From contig JAVGWX010000025.1 in assembly GCA_036924085.1 (NCBI GenBank), positions 30,825,921 through 30,889,920 on the forward strand: a stretch of 64,000 nucleotides of DNA, in the 5' to 3' direction. Source of the DNA: Ariolimax columbianus (lineage: Eukaryota; Mollusca; Gastropoda; Stylommatophora; Arionidae). Below the pieces are notes generated by a model. It saw only the letters and a list, made by a program, of their open reading frames with translations. It had not been told where the DNA came from and ran no database searches. This document shows, in pieces, positions 54,533 to 64,000 of this stretch (position 1 is its first letter; every line of letters starts with the position of its first letter). Both the position numbers and the translations under genes were made by a program.

Positions 54533-57500
54533 GTGTGCAATGGTGTGTTTTGCGCTCGGAATCGCAACCCAATGATATCGGGGTCGGCTAGTCCTTCTTC
54601 TGAGGGGCAAAAAGTGAAATAAGTAGCCTGCTTATAAAGCGAACACACAAGTGGTGCACACTGGGAAACTATGGCCGTGAGGCTGTAGGCAAACGAGGCA
54701 ATGGCTCGCCTGGGGAGATGGGCTCCTCTAGGTCAGATGCAGATCTTGGCCCGCACCGGCTTGGAGAGGAGATGGGCTCCGCCAAGAGAAAACCGCCCAA
54801 GATTCACACATGAGGACACAACGATAATCAAACATATCGGCTCGGTCGCAGCCTGGGTTAACAATGACCGCACCTGCCGTCCCACACCAGGTCGGAGGCC
54901 ATTAGTGTGCTACTGGTGGAACCATCAAAATGAGGAAAGACACGCTCACAATAGGTACGTGGAATGTTAGAACACTGAACCCATGTGGCAAAATCAAAGA
55001 GCTAACGCACGAGATGGAGAACTACCGGCGGAACATCCTTGGTATATGTGAGGCTCGATGGAAAAGCTTTGGAGAGTTTACCACGTAGGAGGGCCACAAT
55101 TTCTACTTCAGTGGCAGGGAGGACAAACATTTACACGGAGTGGGGATACTGGTGCATAAAGACTCAGCCAGATGCATATTGGGTTGCCGCCAAATATCTA
55201 GTCGTTTTATCATCTTACGGCTAAAGGTAGCACCGTTTAACATTACCATAACACAGTGACACGCACGCACTGCAGACTACGAAGATTGTGAAATAGAGGC
55301 ATTCTATGATCAACTTCAAAGTCTGATACACGAAACGCTAAGAAAAGACATATTGGTAGTCCAGGGTGATTGGAATGAAAAAATTGGAGAAGATGCAGTC
55401 CACGACTGGAGGGGAACATGTGGACCATACGGAAATAAAGAAACCAATGACCGGGGCCTCAGACTCCTAGAATTTGCAAGATGCAACCAGCTGTTGGTGG
55501 CAAATACGTTTGGGTTAAACAAGCCGCCGAGACGCTGGACATGGCATAACCAAAGCAAGGAAGTGCACAGCCAGATTGACTATATACTGGTCCAGAGGAG
55601 GTTCCGATCGAGCATCAACACCGACAAAACAAGAAGTGTCCCCGGAGCTGACATAGGAAGCGACCACGATCTGGTTATGATGACCATACGTCTGCGATTG
55701 AAGGTAGTCGCAAAGAAGGAAGCGACCACGATCTGGTTATGATGACCATGCGTCTGCGATTGAAGGGAGTCGCAAAGAAGGAAGCGACCACGATCTGGTT
55801 ATGATGACCATGCGTCTGCGATTGAAGGGAGTCGCAAAGAAGGATGTGACCACGATCTGGTTATGATGACCATGCGTCTGCGATTGAAGGGAGTCGCAAA
55901 GAAGGATGTGACCAGGCTAAAGTTTGACCTGGACAAACTAATGGACCTAAAAATCACCGAAGTGTTCCAAGCAAGGGTGGGAGGGAGATTTGCGCCATTG
56001 TTGGCTCTCAGAGAGGGACTGGATACAGATACAGAGTCTCTTAACGCAGCTCTCATAGATACTGCAACAGAGATCCTAGGATGCCACCAAACGAAAAAGA
56101 AGCCATGGGTGACCAAAGACATTCTAGACCTTTGTGATAAGAGAAGGTCACTGAAAAAACACAATCACCCACCGGAGGAGGTCGGCAGTTATAAAGAAGT
56201 CAAGAAAGCCATATAACAAAAGATGAGGTAGGCGAAAGAAACGTGGATATGTGAGCAATGCACAAACATCGAAGAGCATACAAGGTTGTCAAAGAACTGG
56301 TAACACAAAGACACGGCAGGAACCTTATGATCCATGATAAAAGTGGCAAGTGCCTTATTGAGTACTGTTCCGAGCTATATAACTATGAAGGGCGAAACGA
56401 ACCTGAGAAAACAATCCCCCCAACACCAACAAATAGAGAGGATAACCAACTGATAACGAAGGAAGAGGTAATTGCAGCGGTAAAGACATTGAGAAGAGGG
56501 AAGGTGGCCGGCGTGGACAATATACCAGCAGAGCTCTTACAGGCAAGTGGAGAGGTAGTGGTGGAAGGCCTCACACACATCTGCAACAAAATATGGGCGA
56601 CAGGAAACTGGCCGGACTTATGGACGAAATCAATAGTTATACCGTTACATAAGTCTGGAAACCTAAAGCTGTGCCAAAATTAGAGAACAATAAGCCTCAT
56701 CAGCCACCCTAGCAAGGTCATGCTTAGATTAATCCTCGACCGATTGAAACCCCAAGCAGAGAACATCATTGCCGAGGAGCAAGCAGGGTTCAGACAGGGA
56801 AGAAGCACTACAGAAAAGATATTTAATTTAAGGCTGCTAAGCGAGAAATATCTAGAACAGCAGCAAACACTGTATCATGTGTTTGTGGATTTTAAGAAGG
56901 CGTTTGATAGGGTATGGCATAAAGCGCTTTGGGCAACCATGAGGATGTATAATATCAACGGAAATATTATAACAGTCCTTGAACACCTGTATGACAAGGC
57001 GTCCAGCGCAGTTCTTGTAAATGGGAGCCGAGGGGACTGGTTTCGCACATCAGTTGGTGTGAGACAGGGGTGTACACTCTCTCCAACTCTTTTCAATATA
57101 TTCCTTGAATGAATTATGTGAGGCACTTGGAGGTCACGTTGATACTGTCAAGATAGGGGGCCGAACGATTACCAACCTTCGTTTTGCAGATGATATCGAC
57201 GGGTTGGCGGGTTCAGAAGCAGAACTCCAGGAATGGGTCAGAAGGCTCGATGTAACAGCTCTTGACTATTGTATGGATATAAACGCTGGAAAGATCAAAT
57301 TAATGATAAACAACGCCACGGGTTTCAACAGCAGGATAAAAGCTAACGGTCAGGAACTTGAAGTGGTTGACCGTTTTAAATATCTTGGGTCGATTGTCAG
57401 TGATAAAGGATCAAAATGTGAAGTGTTGGCCAGAATAACACATACAATAGCGGCGCTTGCACGGCTTAACATAATCTGGCAAGATAAACGGTTAGCACTA

Positions 57501-57978
57501 TGCACGAAAATCAGATGAATGCGTACACTGGTCCTGTCAATATTCCTCTATGCGTGTGAGACATGGACAGTTACACCAGACCTTCAACGAAGGAAACATG
57601 CCTTGGAGATGAGATGTTTCCGAAAACTTTTAAACATCACTTGCAAAGATCGAGTTACACATGGGGAAATACGAGATAGAATTACAACAGCAATAGGGCC
57701 TTTCGAAGACCTCTTGGCAACTGTCAAAAGAAGGAAACTTACTTAGTACGGTCACATATCGAGATCAAATGGTCTTGCAAATACAATCCTACACGGAAAG
57801 GTGCATGGCAGACGACGAAGAGGCCGGCCCAAAAAGAGATGGGAGGACAACATTAAAGAATGGACCAGTCTCCGACCAGAAGAGTCACAGGCAGCGGCAT
57901 CTAACAGAGAGGGGTGGCGTGGAGTTGTGAGGATGTCTTCATGTGTGCCCCAACGACCTCACCGGTTATGGGATGACC
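54533..57978 (+). mobile_element. RTE-like LINE, near full length, broken
   Basis: A 3.45-kb element inserted in a CR1 copy, flanked by TAACCTGTATATC (54520-54532) and TAACCTGATATC (57979-57990). An untranslated start (54533-54950) is followed by AP endonuclease pieces: IGTWNVRTL at about 54955, GDWNEKIGEDAVHD at about 55365, QIDYILVQRRFRSSIN at about 55575, and GADIGSDHDLVMMTI at about 55645. RT then carries GKVAGVDNIPAELL, EQAGFRQGRSTTEKIF, FVDFKKAFDRVWHKAL, GVRQGCTLSPTLFNIF and LRFADDIDGLAGSEAEL with an intact FADD. The end is RRRRGRPKKRWEDNIKEW. Lesions are a 62-bp x4 repeat in the endonuclease, a stop after LKLCQN, a frameshift near 57110, and stops at 57518 and 57746. Roughly the usual RTE length. 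Confidence 0.9.
55657..55910. repeat. 62-bp tandem repeat, four copies, in endonuclease coding
   Basis: Starts at 55657, 55719, 55781 and 55843 (period 62). Each contains GACCACGATCTGGTTATGAT and encodes the SDHDLVMM motif region. The period is not a multiple of three, so the array shifts frame. Confidence 0.95.
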
Positions 57979-58138
57979 TAACCTGATATCATTATCTGGA
58001 ATTGCATATTTTGCCCTTTTTAAACAAGGGGATCACTCTGGCATCTTTCCAATTCCCTGGAATAATCCCATTTGCAAGTGATTGAGAACACAGTATAGCC
58101 AATGGTTTTTGTAACACGTTTCTAATTTCAATCTGCAG

Positions 58139-58390
58139 ATTTGGATCAATATCACCAAGTGGTCTCAAGGTAAGGTGTTCGCCTCGGGTGCTGGAGGTCG
58201 CGGGTGTAAATCACGGCGGAGACCGAGATTTCTTCACGTAGATTATACGGTAAATATGTCTTCTGATCTCTGATTAGTGAAATCAGACACCCGTGTGCAG
58301 TGGCGCGCACATTAAAAATACATTAAAAATTGGAAATCGAAAAGAGTAGGCGTTACGGCCGCTGCTCGGGTAAAATTCAAGTTAAAAATC
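58139..58390 (+). mobile_element. Candidate tRNA-related SINE (family S4)
   Basis: AGTGGTCTCAAGGTAAGGTG looks like an A-box region and GGTCGCGGGTGTAAATC like a degenerate B box at tRNA-like spacing. The body contains AGTGGCGCGCACATTAAAA. It occurs only once in the window, so family status is inference. It separates two CR1 pieces. Confidence 0.55.
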
Positions 58391-58756
58391 TACTCAAATT
58401 ATTCTAGGGATATTCGAAGAAAGGGGACTGTGGGGCTATAAATTCAGGTCTTGGTTATGTGGTTAGCAGCTTAGATGGTGCCTGACAGGCTGCGGGTCTA
58501 CCTTGCTCTAATTTACGCGTCACCTACACTAGTCTAAAAAATAGACGATCGTATATTCCAGGGGTTATCAGGTGCTGAGATTGACCTGGTAAGTCACCAG
58601 TGGATTTTCACCTGCCAAAAACAAATATGAAACAAAGGAGGTCACACCACCTACGACATAAGTGGGATGTAGAGACATAAGTGGGATGTAGATAGATAGG
58701 CAGACAAACATACAGACAGATAGATAGGGATGGATAGATATATATGTTATGTTTAT
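58391..58756. repeat. Insertion between CR1 pieces: repeat X scrap and microsatellite
   Basis: The sequence at about 58470-58520 (AGATGGTGCCTGACAGGCTG, CGGGTCTACCTTGCTCTA) matches part of repeat X. Two ATAAGTGGGATGTAGA units and (AGAT/ACAG)n follow at 58664-58742. Confidence 0.6.
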
Positions 58757-58919
58757 TTCCAACATAAGAAAATAAACTTTTTCTGTCAGTCTTGATCTGT
58801 TGAGTAAGTTTTTTTTCTTCAATGTATATTCTTGCTGCTTTATTCACTTTCTGAGCTATGTTTTACTTGTCTAAATATTTTAAACTTGAGTTACAATGCA
58901 GTCACATTTCTCTTTAGCC

Positions 58920-60115
58920 GCGGCATTTAAATCCCATGCGGAGCTTGCACACTGCATTTTTGTAGCTTGTTCTTCTCCCAAATGAGGCAGTCAATCTGTT
59001 TCTGATATCCAACACTAGTCTCAAAACAATGTAGTGCTTGTTGTTTTTTTACAATATCTGTTTCGATCTTCCATTGCTGAGCATATGAGGTGTCTATGTG
59101 AGGCATGACACTGTTGAAGAAATTCAATCATAATTGAAGTGTCATTCAGCCACTTAATAAATCCAGCTACTTGACATACTATTTCTGTATGTATTTTGCA
59201 CTCCACATTGAATATTTTCAAAACATTTCAAAATTGAATCTTTATTTTGAAAAATTATTTTTCCTAATCCTTAACAAGAATTCCATCTTGTCTCACACGG
59301 CCTGGTATTGCAAAGCTGCATATTCTAATGATGCTGTTTTATCAGGAAAATTTACAAAAAAATACTGACATTTCTGAGATCAGAAAAGGAAAACTTTACT
59401 TTGGAAATGCGAGATGTAACAGTAAATACAATGTATTTCTTTTATAAACATCTTCAACTATAACATTGACACTTCCTAAATGTTCTGTAAATAATGCAGC
59501 CCCATCGGAGGTTTGTGCGGATAACTTTACGGGACACAATTTTAACCAGAGCTGAAGCTAAACTCTACCCTAGTCTACTACTTGTTTAAAGCAGAGCAGA
59601 GCAGGTAGAGTTGAGTAGAGTAGAGTATAGTAGAGTAGAGTAGAGTAGAGTAGAGTGTAGAGTAGAGTAGAGTAGAGTAGAGTAGAGTAGAGTAGAGAAG
59701 AGAAGAGAAGAGAAGAGAAGAGAAGAGAAGAGAAGAGCATTTGTTATTTTTGGTAGTTGATTCGTCCCGACCTCAAAGAGGCAGGTTGTATGCTTCACAT
59801 AATTTAAATACATGGATTATTTTTGACTGATTATGCCGACTTTTGTCATTCAATTATTGTGAACACGAAAATAATCTTTGTAAGCACTACTCAAGCTTTC
59901 GGCGATGTGACATCTTCAAACAAGTTGAAAACATTGTGTTCGCGTTTTATTAATTTTTTATGCTTTTTAAAATTTTCCTGAAGATCTTTAGGCCACTCAC
60001 CTCTTCCTTTGTCCAATTATCATCACCTACAAACAGTAAGCATTCGGAACAGAGCGCTCTTGTTGTCGCAGCCACACAATCAGGAAATCCTGTCATACAT
60101 AGAAGTATCACATTT
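58920..60115 (-). pseudogene. Possible hAT-like transposase remnant, two pieces
   Basis: A minus-strand piece at 60115-59945 reads MTGFPDCVAATTRALCSECL, LFVGDDNWTKEE and IFRKILKSIKN. This resembles the Cys-rich 'LC..C..F......W...GF..LK....H' start of hAT/ZMYM-type proteins. A second piece at 59230-58925 reads FIKWLNDTSIMIEFLQQCHA, SHRHLICSAMEDRNRYCKK and, in another frame, FETSVGYQKQIDCLIWEK. The family call is from memory of motifs and tentative. The first piece also ends in GAG|GTGAGT and could be a host exon. Confidence 0.35.
59590..59736. repeat. AGAGT/AGAGA pentanucleotide microsatellite
   Basis: (AGAGT)n turning into (AGAGA)n, about 145 bp, with few interruptions. Confidence 0.97.
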
Positions 60116-60769
60116 GCGTGTAAATGCACCTAAACTTTTACATGCAGATTGTTTTTGATCAATATCCAATTTAGGCACTGGGCGACCACTGTCTTTTAAT
60201 TAAATGTTCTCTGGTAAGACCAGAGAGATGAACGCACCTTGTTTTAATTTGCAAACACATATTTCAAAACGATAGATACATGTCTCAACAATAAATCAAC
60301 AGGCATTGCTCCTCACATGAGTCTAGTAGGGTTAATGATGCAATGAAGTTCACTGGAGGTTGCGTAGCCTTCATTGTCATGACAATCAAATAAATGTAAA
60401 GGTTAGTGTGAACTATACCTTGGCCTGTCTATAAAGCAGGAATAGATACTGCAGACGTCTTTCTTAATTCTCCAATAATTGAGCATATATTCAAAGTATT
60501 AATTAGACAGTTAGTAACTAATATTAATTATTAAGGTTTAAAAAATATATTGATTAGTAAAAACATAATTGGGTGGGGATGAGCCAATAGGCACCAGTCG
60601 CCAGTGCTTATAATTCTATCAAATGGTTTCTATCCAAAAAATAAAAAAACGTGTGCTGAAAAGGATTTCATTGAATGAACAGATCAACTCCGACTCTATT
60701 TAAATCATCAAGATGGAGATTCATTTTGTTCCTTACTGTTTTTATATTGACAGAGTGGTCCACCAGGGT
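60116..60769. other. No gene seen
   Basis: AT-rich, no coding or repeat similarity recognised. Confidence 0.4.
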
Positions 60770-61345
60770 CTTTGTGTATGACAAGGACAAGAATAGCACC
60801 ACTGCCCCATGGAGAGCATGTTGTAAGAGGCGACTAACTGTGTGACATGGCATAACATCGGCCATGGTTGCGGGTCTACTTTGCTCTAGTGTTTTTTTGT
60901 TGTTGTTTTTTTTTGCGTTGGCCTTATTTTTTCTAATCCCCAAGGCGGTGTGCATTGCACTGTGTTTTTATGTTATGCCTCTCGGCCCAGTACATCCGAC
61001 TTCAGCATGCATTTTATGTAAGGGTCTGCTTCCTCCTGCATTTTCTAAGGGTTTGCTTTCCCGGGGTAATGGCCGGTGCTGAGATGGGGATCGAACCCAG
61101 CACCTTCGGATTGTGAGCCGTGCCACTTAACCACTAGGCCACGCCGTTCCCCGCTCTATTGTTTGAGTCTATTAAGATGGACTCGTACATCGGTTAACCA
61201 TCCTCCATAAACTCTTGTCTCAACGAAGCAGAGTAATAAAGCTGCTCGAGCCTAGCCCGTTAAGCAAGAAATTCTCTTACCAGTTACATCCAGATCATAT
61301 CAGAGCTGGGACCTGCACAGGGGCATTCGCCCCCGTAGAAGTACG
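60770..61345. repeat. Interspersed repeat X, copy 2, split by S1
   Basis: Reverse-complement match of 11085-11430. Relative to that copy it lacks about 45 bp near 60875 and is interrupted by an S1 SINE at 60895-61152. Confidence 0.8.
60895..61152 (-). mobile_element. S1 SINE nested in repeat X
   Basis: Full-length reverse S1 with T-rich tail. Flanks GCTCTAGTGTTT (60883-60894) and GCTCTATTGTTT (61153-61164) form a 12-bp duplication with one mismatch. Confidence 0.93.
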
Positions 61346-61624
61346 GGTCAATGAAGAACTATTTTTATACCTTTTTATAAATAAAAATGTTGGTGTGAAT
61401 ATCCCTTCCAGAACAGCTGTAATGTATTTCTTTGTACTAGTAGACAAGCAATAGCAACAGTGGAGAAGTTTTAAATTATTTATGTTGATGTACATCATTC
61501 CAAAACTGTTGACTGTTTGTAGTTATGATCTTTCCTAAATGGGGCTTTCTATACATTGAACCACAACTATGTACCAATCAAGCTCCTCCAGGTCACCTAG
61601 ATGATATTTACGAAATGTATCTTT
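61346..61624. other. No gene seen
   Basis: AT-rich sequence without recognisable features. Confidence 0.4.
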
Positions 61625-62640
61625 GCTAGAATCCGTCCAACCCTAGACGCTGCCAGGTCTGCTGTAGTAGTGTCCGGGTCTCGGTGCCATACAGGTGGAT
61701 GAGGACAATGTAGGTGGAGTATACATATAGCCTGGTCTACAGGGAGAGCCTTCGCTGGAACCAGACTCTGCGGAGCGTGTGCATGGATGATGCCGATAGG
61801 CCCATCCTACGCGTGATGTCGTGACTGCTGTGTGCATTGGAGGTCTGCCTGCTGGCCAGGTAGACGAATTTCTCGGTAGCTGCAACAGAGTTGTCATTCA
61901 TGGTAATGCTTAATGCAGAGGTTTTGGATTTTCGACTTCGTCCAGGAGATGTGCAAGTCTAGGTGAGTAGCCAATCGACCCAGTGCCTCCAGTGGGCCTA
62001 CCAAGGCCTGAGAAATGGTAAGAAGACGCTATTAGCGGAAGTGAGATCGGTTGTCAGGAAGTCACCAACACTGAACCCTGGGTTGTGTGCGGAATATTGA
62101 GAGAATTAATTCCATGGCTCAGCTAAAAAATGCAGGGGTGAGAACGCAGTTTTGCAGGCTGTGCTGTTCAAGGTGGTCGCCCCTGGTACTGGTTGAACTT
62201 TTTTCCTCAAGGATTGCCAGGATGGACACTGTCAGCTAGGGTATCCAGATGATCTTCCAATGACCCAAGACTGTATCGGCAACTTCGTGGATGACCTGGG
62301 GGATCATGGGCTAGACAGGTTTAGTGTCATCCAGAATGGTACCCAGAGCAGCATATTGGCTGTCTATGTATGCGTCATATTAGGTTATCATACTAGGGTT
62401 GGTTTGCAAGGGTTCCGAGTTGTATCTGGCAACTGAAGCAGTCCTTATGTGATGCCTTTACACTAGCAACGGGGAAGCCGTATGAACACCCAATGAACTT
62501 CAGCCCCTCTCTGTCGGTTCCGGGGTTGGCGTTGAAATCACAGAGGATAACAAGAGGTAGCTCGTGAGAGGGAACTGTCTTGGTGGAGGAGGTGCAGTTG
62601 GGAGTAGAAAATGTCCATGATAAGTGTCTAGAATGAATTA
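61625..62640 (-). mobile_element. LINE fragment (endonuclease to RT thumb), decayed
   Basis: The minus strand reads LPLVILCDFNANPGTDREGL (AP-endonuclease 'GDFN'-type motif, 62560-62500). After a gap it reads QNCVLTPAFFS (RT motif B region, about 62140), LHISWTKSKIQNL at about 61940, then KFVYLASRQTSNAHSSHDI, RRVWFQRRLSL and a LLYGSETWTL-like YGTETRTLLQ at about 61650. The catalytic loop is lost. A family different from the other RTE-like copies. Confidence 0.75.
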
Positions 62641-62788
62641 GATCGAGAAAGCAAAATGGTTGATAGACCAATGTAAGGAAATTGAAGATCTGGAGAGAAC
62701 AGGGAAATTAAATCAAGTCCATAAGAAATAAAACAATCGTTTCGTAAAACTAAGGGTATACAATCACGTATGATTAATGATAAGAATT

Positions 62789-63037
62789 GGGGACGGTGTG
62801 GGCTAGTGGTTAAGTGACACAGCTCATAATACAAAGATGCTGGGTTTGATCCCCATCACAGCATCAACCGTTACTCCGGGGAAGCAAACCCTTCAAAAAT
62901 GCAGTAGGAAGCAGAACCTTTCATAAAATGCATGCGGAAGTCGGATGCACTGTGCCGATAGGCGCAAAATAGACTGCAGTGCAGCGCACACCTGCCTTGT
63001 GGATTAGAGAAATAAGGCAAACGGGAAAAAAAAATTA
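62789..63037 (+). mobile_element. S1 SINE copy, plus strand
   Basis: Starts GGGGACGGTGTGGGCTAGTG with A box GGGCTAGTGGTTAAG and B box GGTTTGATCCC. A-rich tail at about 63024-63037. The flanks (ATTAATGA, ATTAAATGA) may be a weak duplication. Confidence 0.9.
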
Positions 63038-63049
63038 AATGAATAGAAA

Positions 63050-64000
63050 ACCAATAACATATTGTGAGATAGGGAGAATATGTTAACGATCTGTACAATG
63101 ATGGAGACCTGTATAAGGATAAGAAACCACTAAATGACATGCCATTGACAGAAGAAAGATTACCTACAACCAGAGAAGAATTTAATAAGGTACTTTTTAA
63201 AATCCCGAACAACAAAGCAACAGGGATAAATGAGTTTCCTATCGAGCTACTCAAAGCAGCAAGAGAGACTTTACATAATTGACTTTTTCAGCATCTTAAT
63301 GACATTTACAACAACGGAATATGGCCAAAAGATCACACAACTTCAATATTAATTCCTTTGCCAAAAAATCAAATGGAATAGTATGTGGTCAACTTTGAAC
63401 AAAAACTTTGATATCAGATGCATCTAAAATTCTTTTGAAGATGAGAATTGATGGAAAGATAGAGGAGGTACTGAAAGATAACCAGTTTGGATTTTGCAAG
63501 GAGGTACATGGGATGCCATCGGATCATTGTGGTTTCTCACAGAAAGAATGATTGATCAAGGTCGACCATTATTTATTGACTATGAGAAAGCCTTTGATCG
63601 AGTCCCCTGGAGAAAACTATTTCAGATTCTGCAGCAAATAGGTATAGAAAGATCACTGATTAAGTTAATCCAGAATCTATATGACAATCAAAAGCACATT
63701 TTTGCAATCCCAGATGGTTTCACAGATCCAGTTTCCATAAGACAGGGGCTACGACAGGGCTGCTTCCTTTCATCGAGTCCTTATAACGCATATTCTGAGA
63801 TGATGATGACCAAGTTATGCAGAGTTGTAATAGGGGTGTCAAAGTTAATGGTATGAAAGTGAATGCCATCAAATTTGCCGATGACCAAGCGATCGTGGGA
63901 GAATCACTAACAACATTGCAAATGCTGCTTGAAAAATTTTATAGCATGGCCAAAGAGTTTGGCATAAAAAAAAAACATCGAAGACAAAGAATTTAGTAAT
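63050..64000 (+). mobile_element. RTE-like LINE fragment, runs off window
   Basis: The plus strand reads ERLPTTREEFNKVLFKIPNN, KATGINEFPIELLKAA, then LFIDYEKAFDRVPWRKLFQI, IRQGLRQGCFLSSSPYNAYS and IKFADDQAIVGESLTTLQML (FADD present). Stops occur at about 63279, 63378 and 63854. Similar to the minus-strand fragment at 8.3-9.7 kb. Confidence 0.82.

Larger units (their letters stand above)
53540..58900 (-). mobile_element. CR1-type LINE copy in three pieces
   Basis: Pieces at 53540-54532, 57979-58138 and 58757-58900 are consecutive parts of one minus-strand CR1, when compared with 13.2-14.9 kb. The first covers thumb to palm, the second GVIPLFK..-region sequence (AGGGGATCACTCTGGCATCT) and the third the K.DRKSLFSYVGNK region. 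They are separated by an RTE-like LINE and by a SINE-like block with microsatellite. Many frame breaks. Confidence 0.85.

Noticed and set aside
59586..59813. Open frame of SSLLFST repeats.
   Set aside because: Translation of the AGAGT/AGAGA microsatellite.
63050..64000. A single LINE joined with the S1 SINE at 62.8-63.04 kb as one element.
   Set aside because: S1 has its own head and A-rich tail. The adjoining LINE reads independently and matches the 8.3-9.7 kb family, which has no such head.

Overview
This is eukaryotic, intron-bearing, repeat-saturated DNA from an invertebrate. LINE remnants of the CR1, RTE-like and RNase H-bearing I-like types, several tRNA-type SINEs, piggyBac, mariner-like and possible hAT-like transposase remnants and many minisatellites make up most of the window. 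A marine lophotrochozoan (mollusc or annelid) would fit, but the sequence alone does not settle the taxon. There is no bacterial or viral gene organisation and no rRNA or functional tRNA gene.

The one credible host gene lies on the minus strand and spans about 24.6 kb (48590 down to 23945). Its exons can be joined by splice sites and reading phase: a start exon (48542-48590), an acidic exon with an IKQE motif (46405-46513), two near-identical 75-nt phase 0/0 exons (40377-40451 and 38065-38139), a 124-nt exon (32324-32447) and a long terminal exon (23945-26004) encoding an acidic region and 18 C2H2 zinc fingers. All phases match. The joined protein would be about 827 aa with both 75-nt exons or about 802 aa with one. 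A second, nearly identical start exon at 6262-6310 in a duplicated segment, plus decayed finger fragments at 19815-19965 and 23545-23640, indicate a local family of such genes.

Layout: 1-6.2 kb holds SINEs, a CR1 tail, a decayed piggyBac transposase and an unidentified decayed coding stretch with 99-bp repeats. 6.2-12.7 kb holds the paralogous start exon, SINEs and LINE pieces. 13-16.6 kb holds the best CR1 copy and a LINE C-terminus. 18-23 kb holds piggyBac and LINE fragments, two of which carry minisatellites grown inside reverse-transcriptase coding sequence. 24-49 kb is the zinc-finger gene, its introns filled with nested LINEs and SINEs. 49-64 kb is LINE-rich, with a nearly complete but broken 3.4-kb RTE-like element inserted in a CR1 copy.

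The main second-look items are the duplicated exon pair of the zinc-finger gene, the repeated birth of tandem arrays inside retrotransposon coding sequence, two SINE families with different heads and tails that share a core of about 45 nt, and a likely SINE-LINE pair sharing a (GAA)n tail and insertion hallmarks. Every mobile element seen is broken or 5'-truncated. No wholly novel system could be demonstrated.
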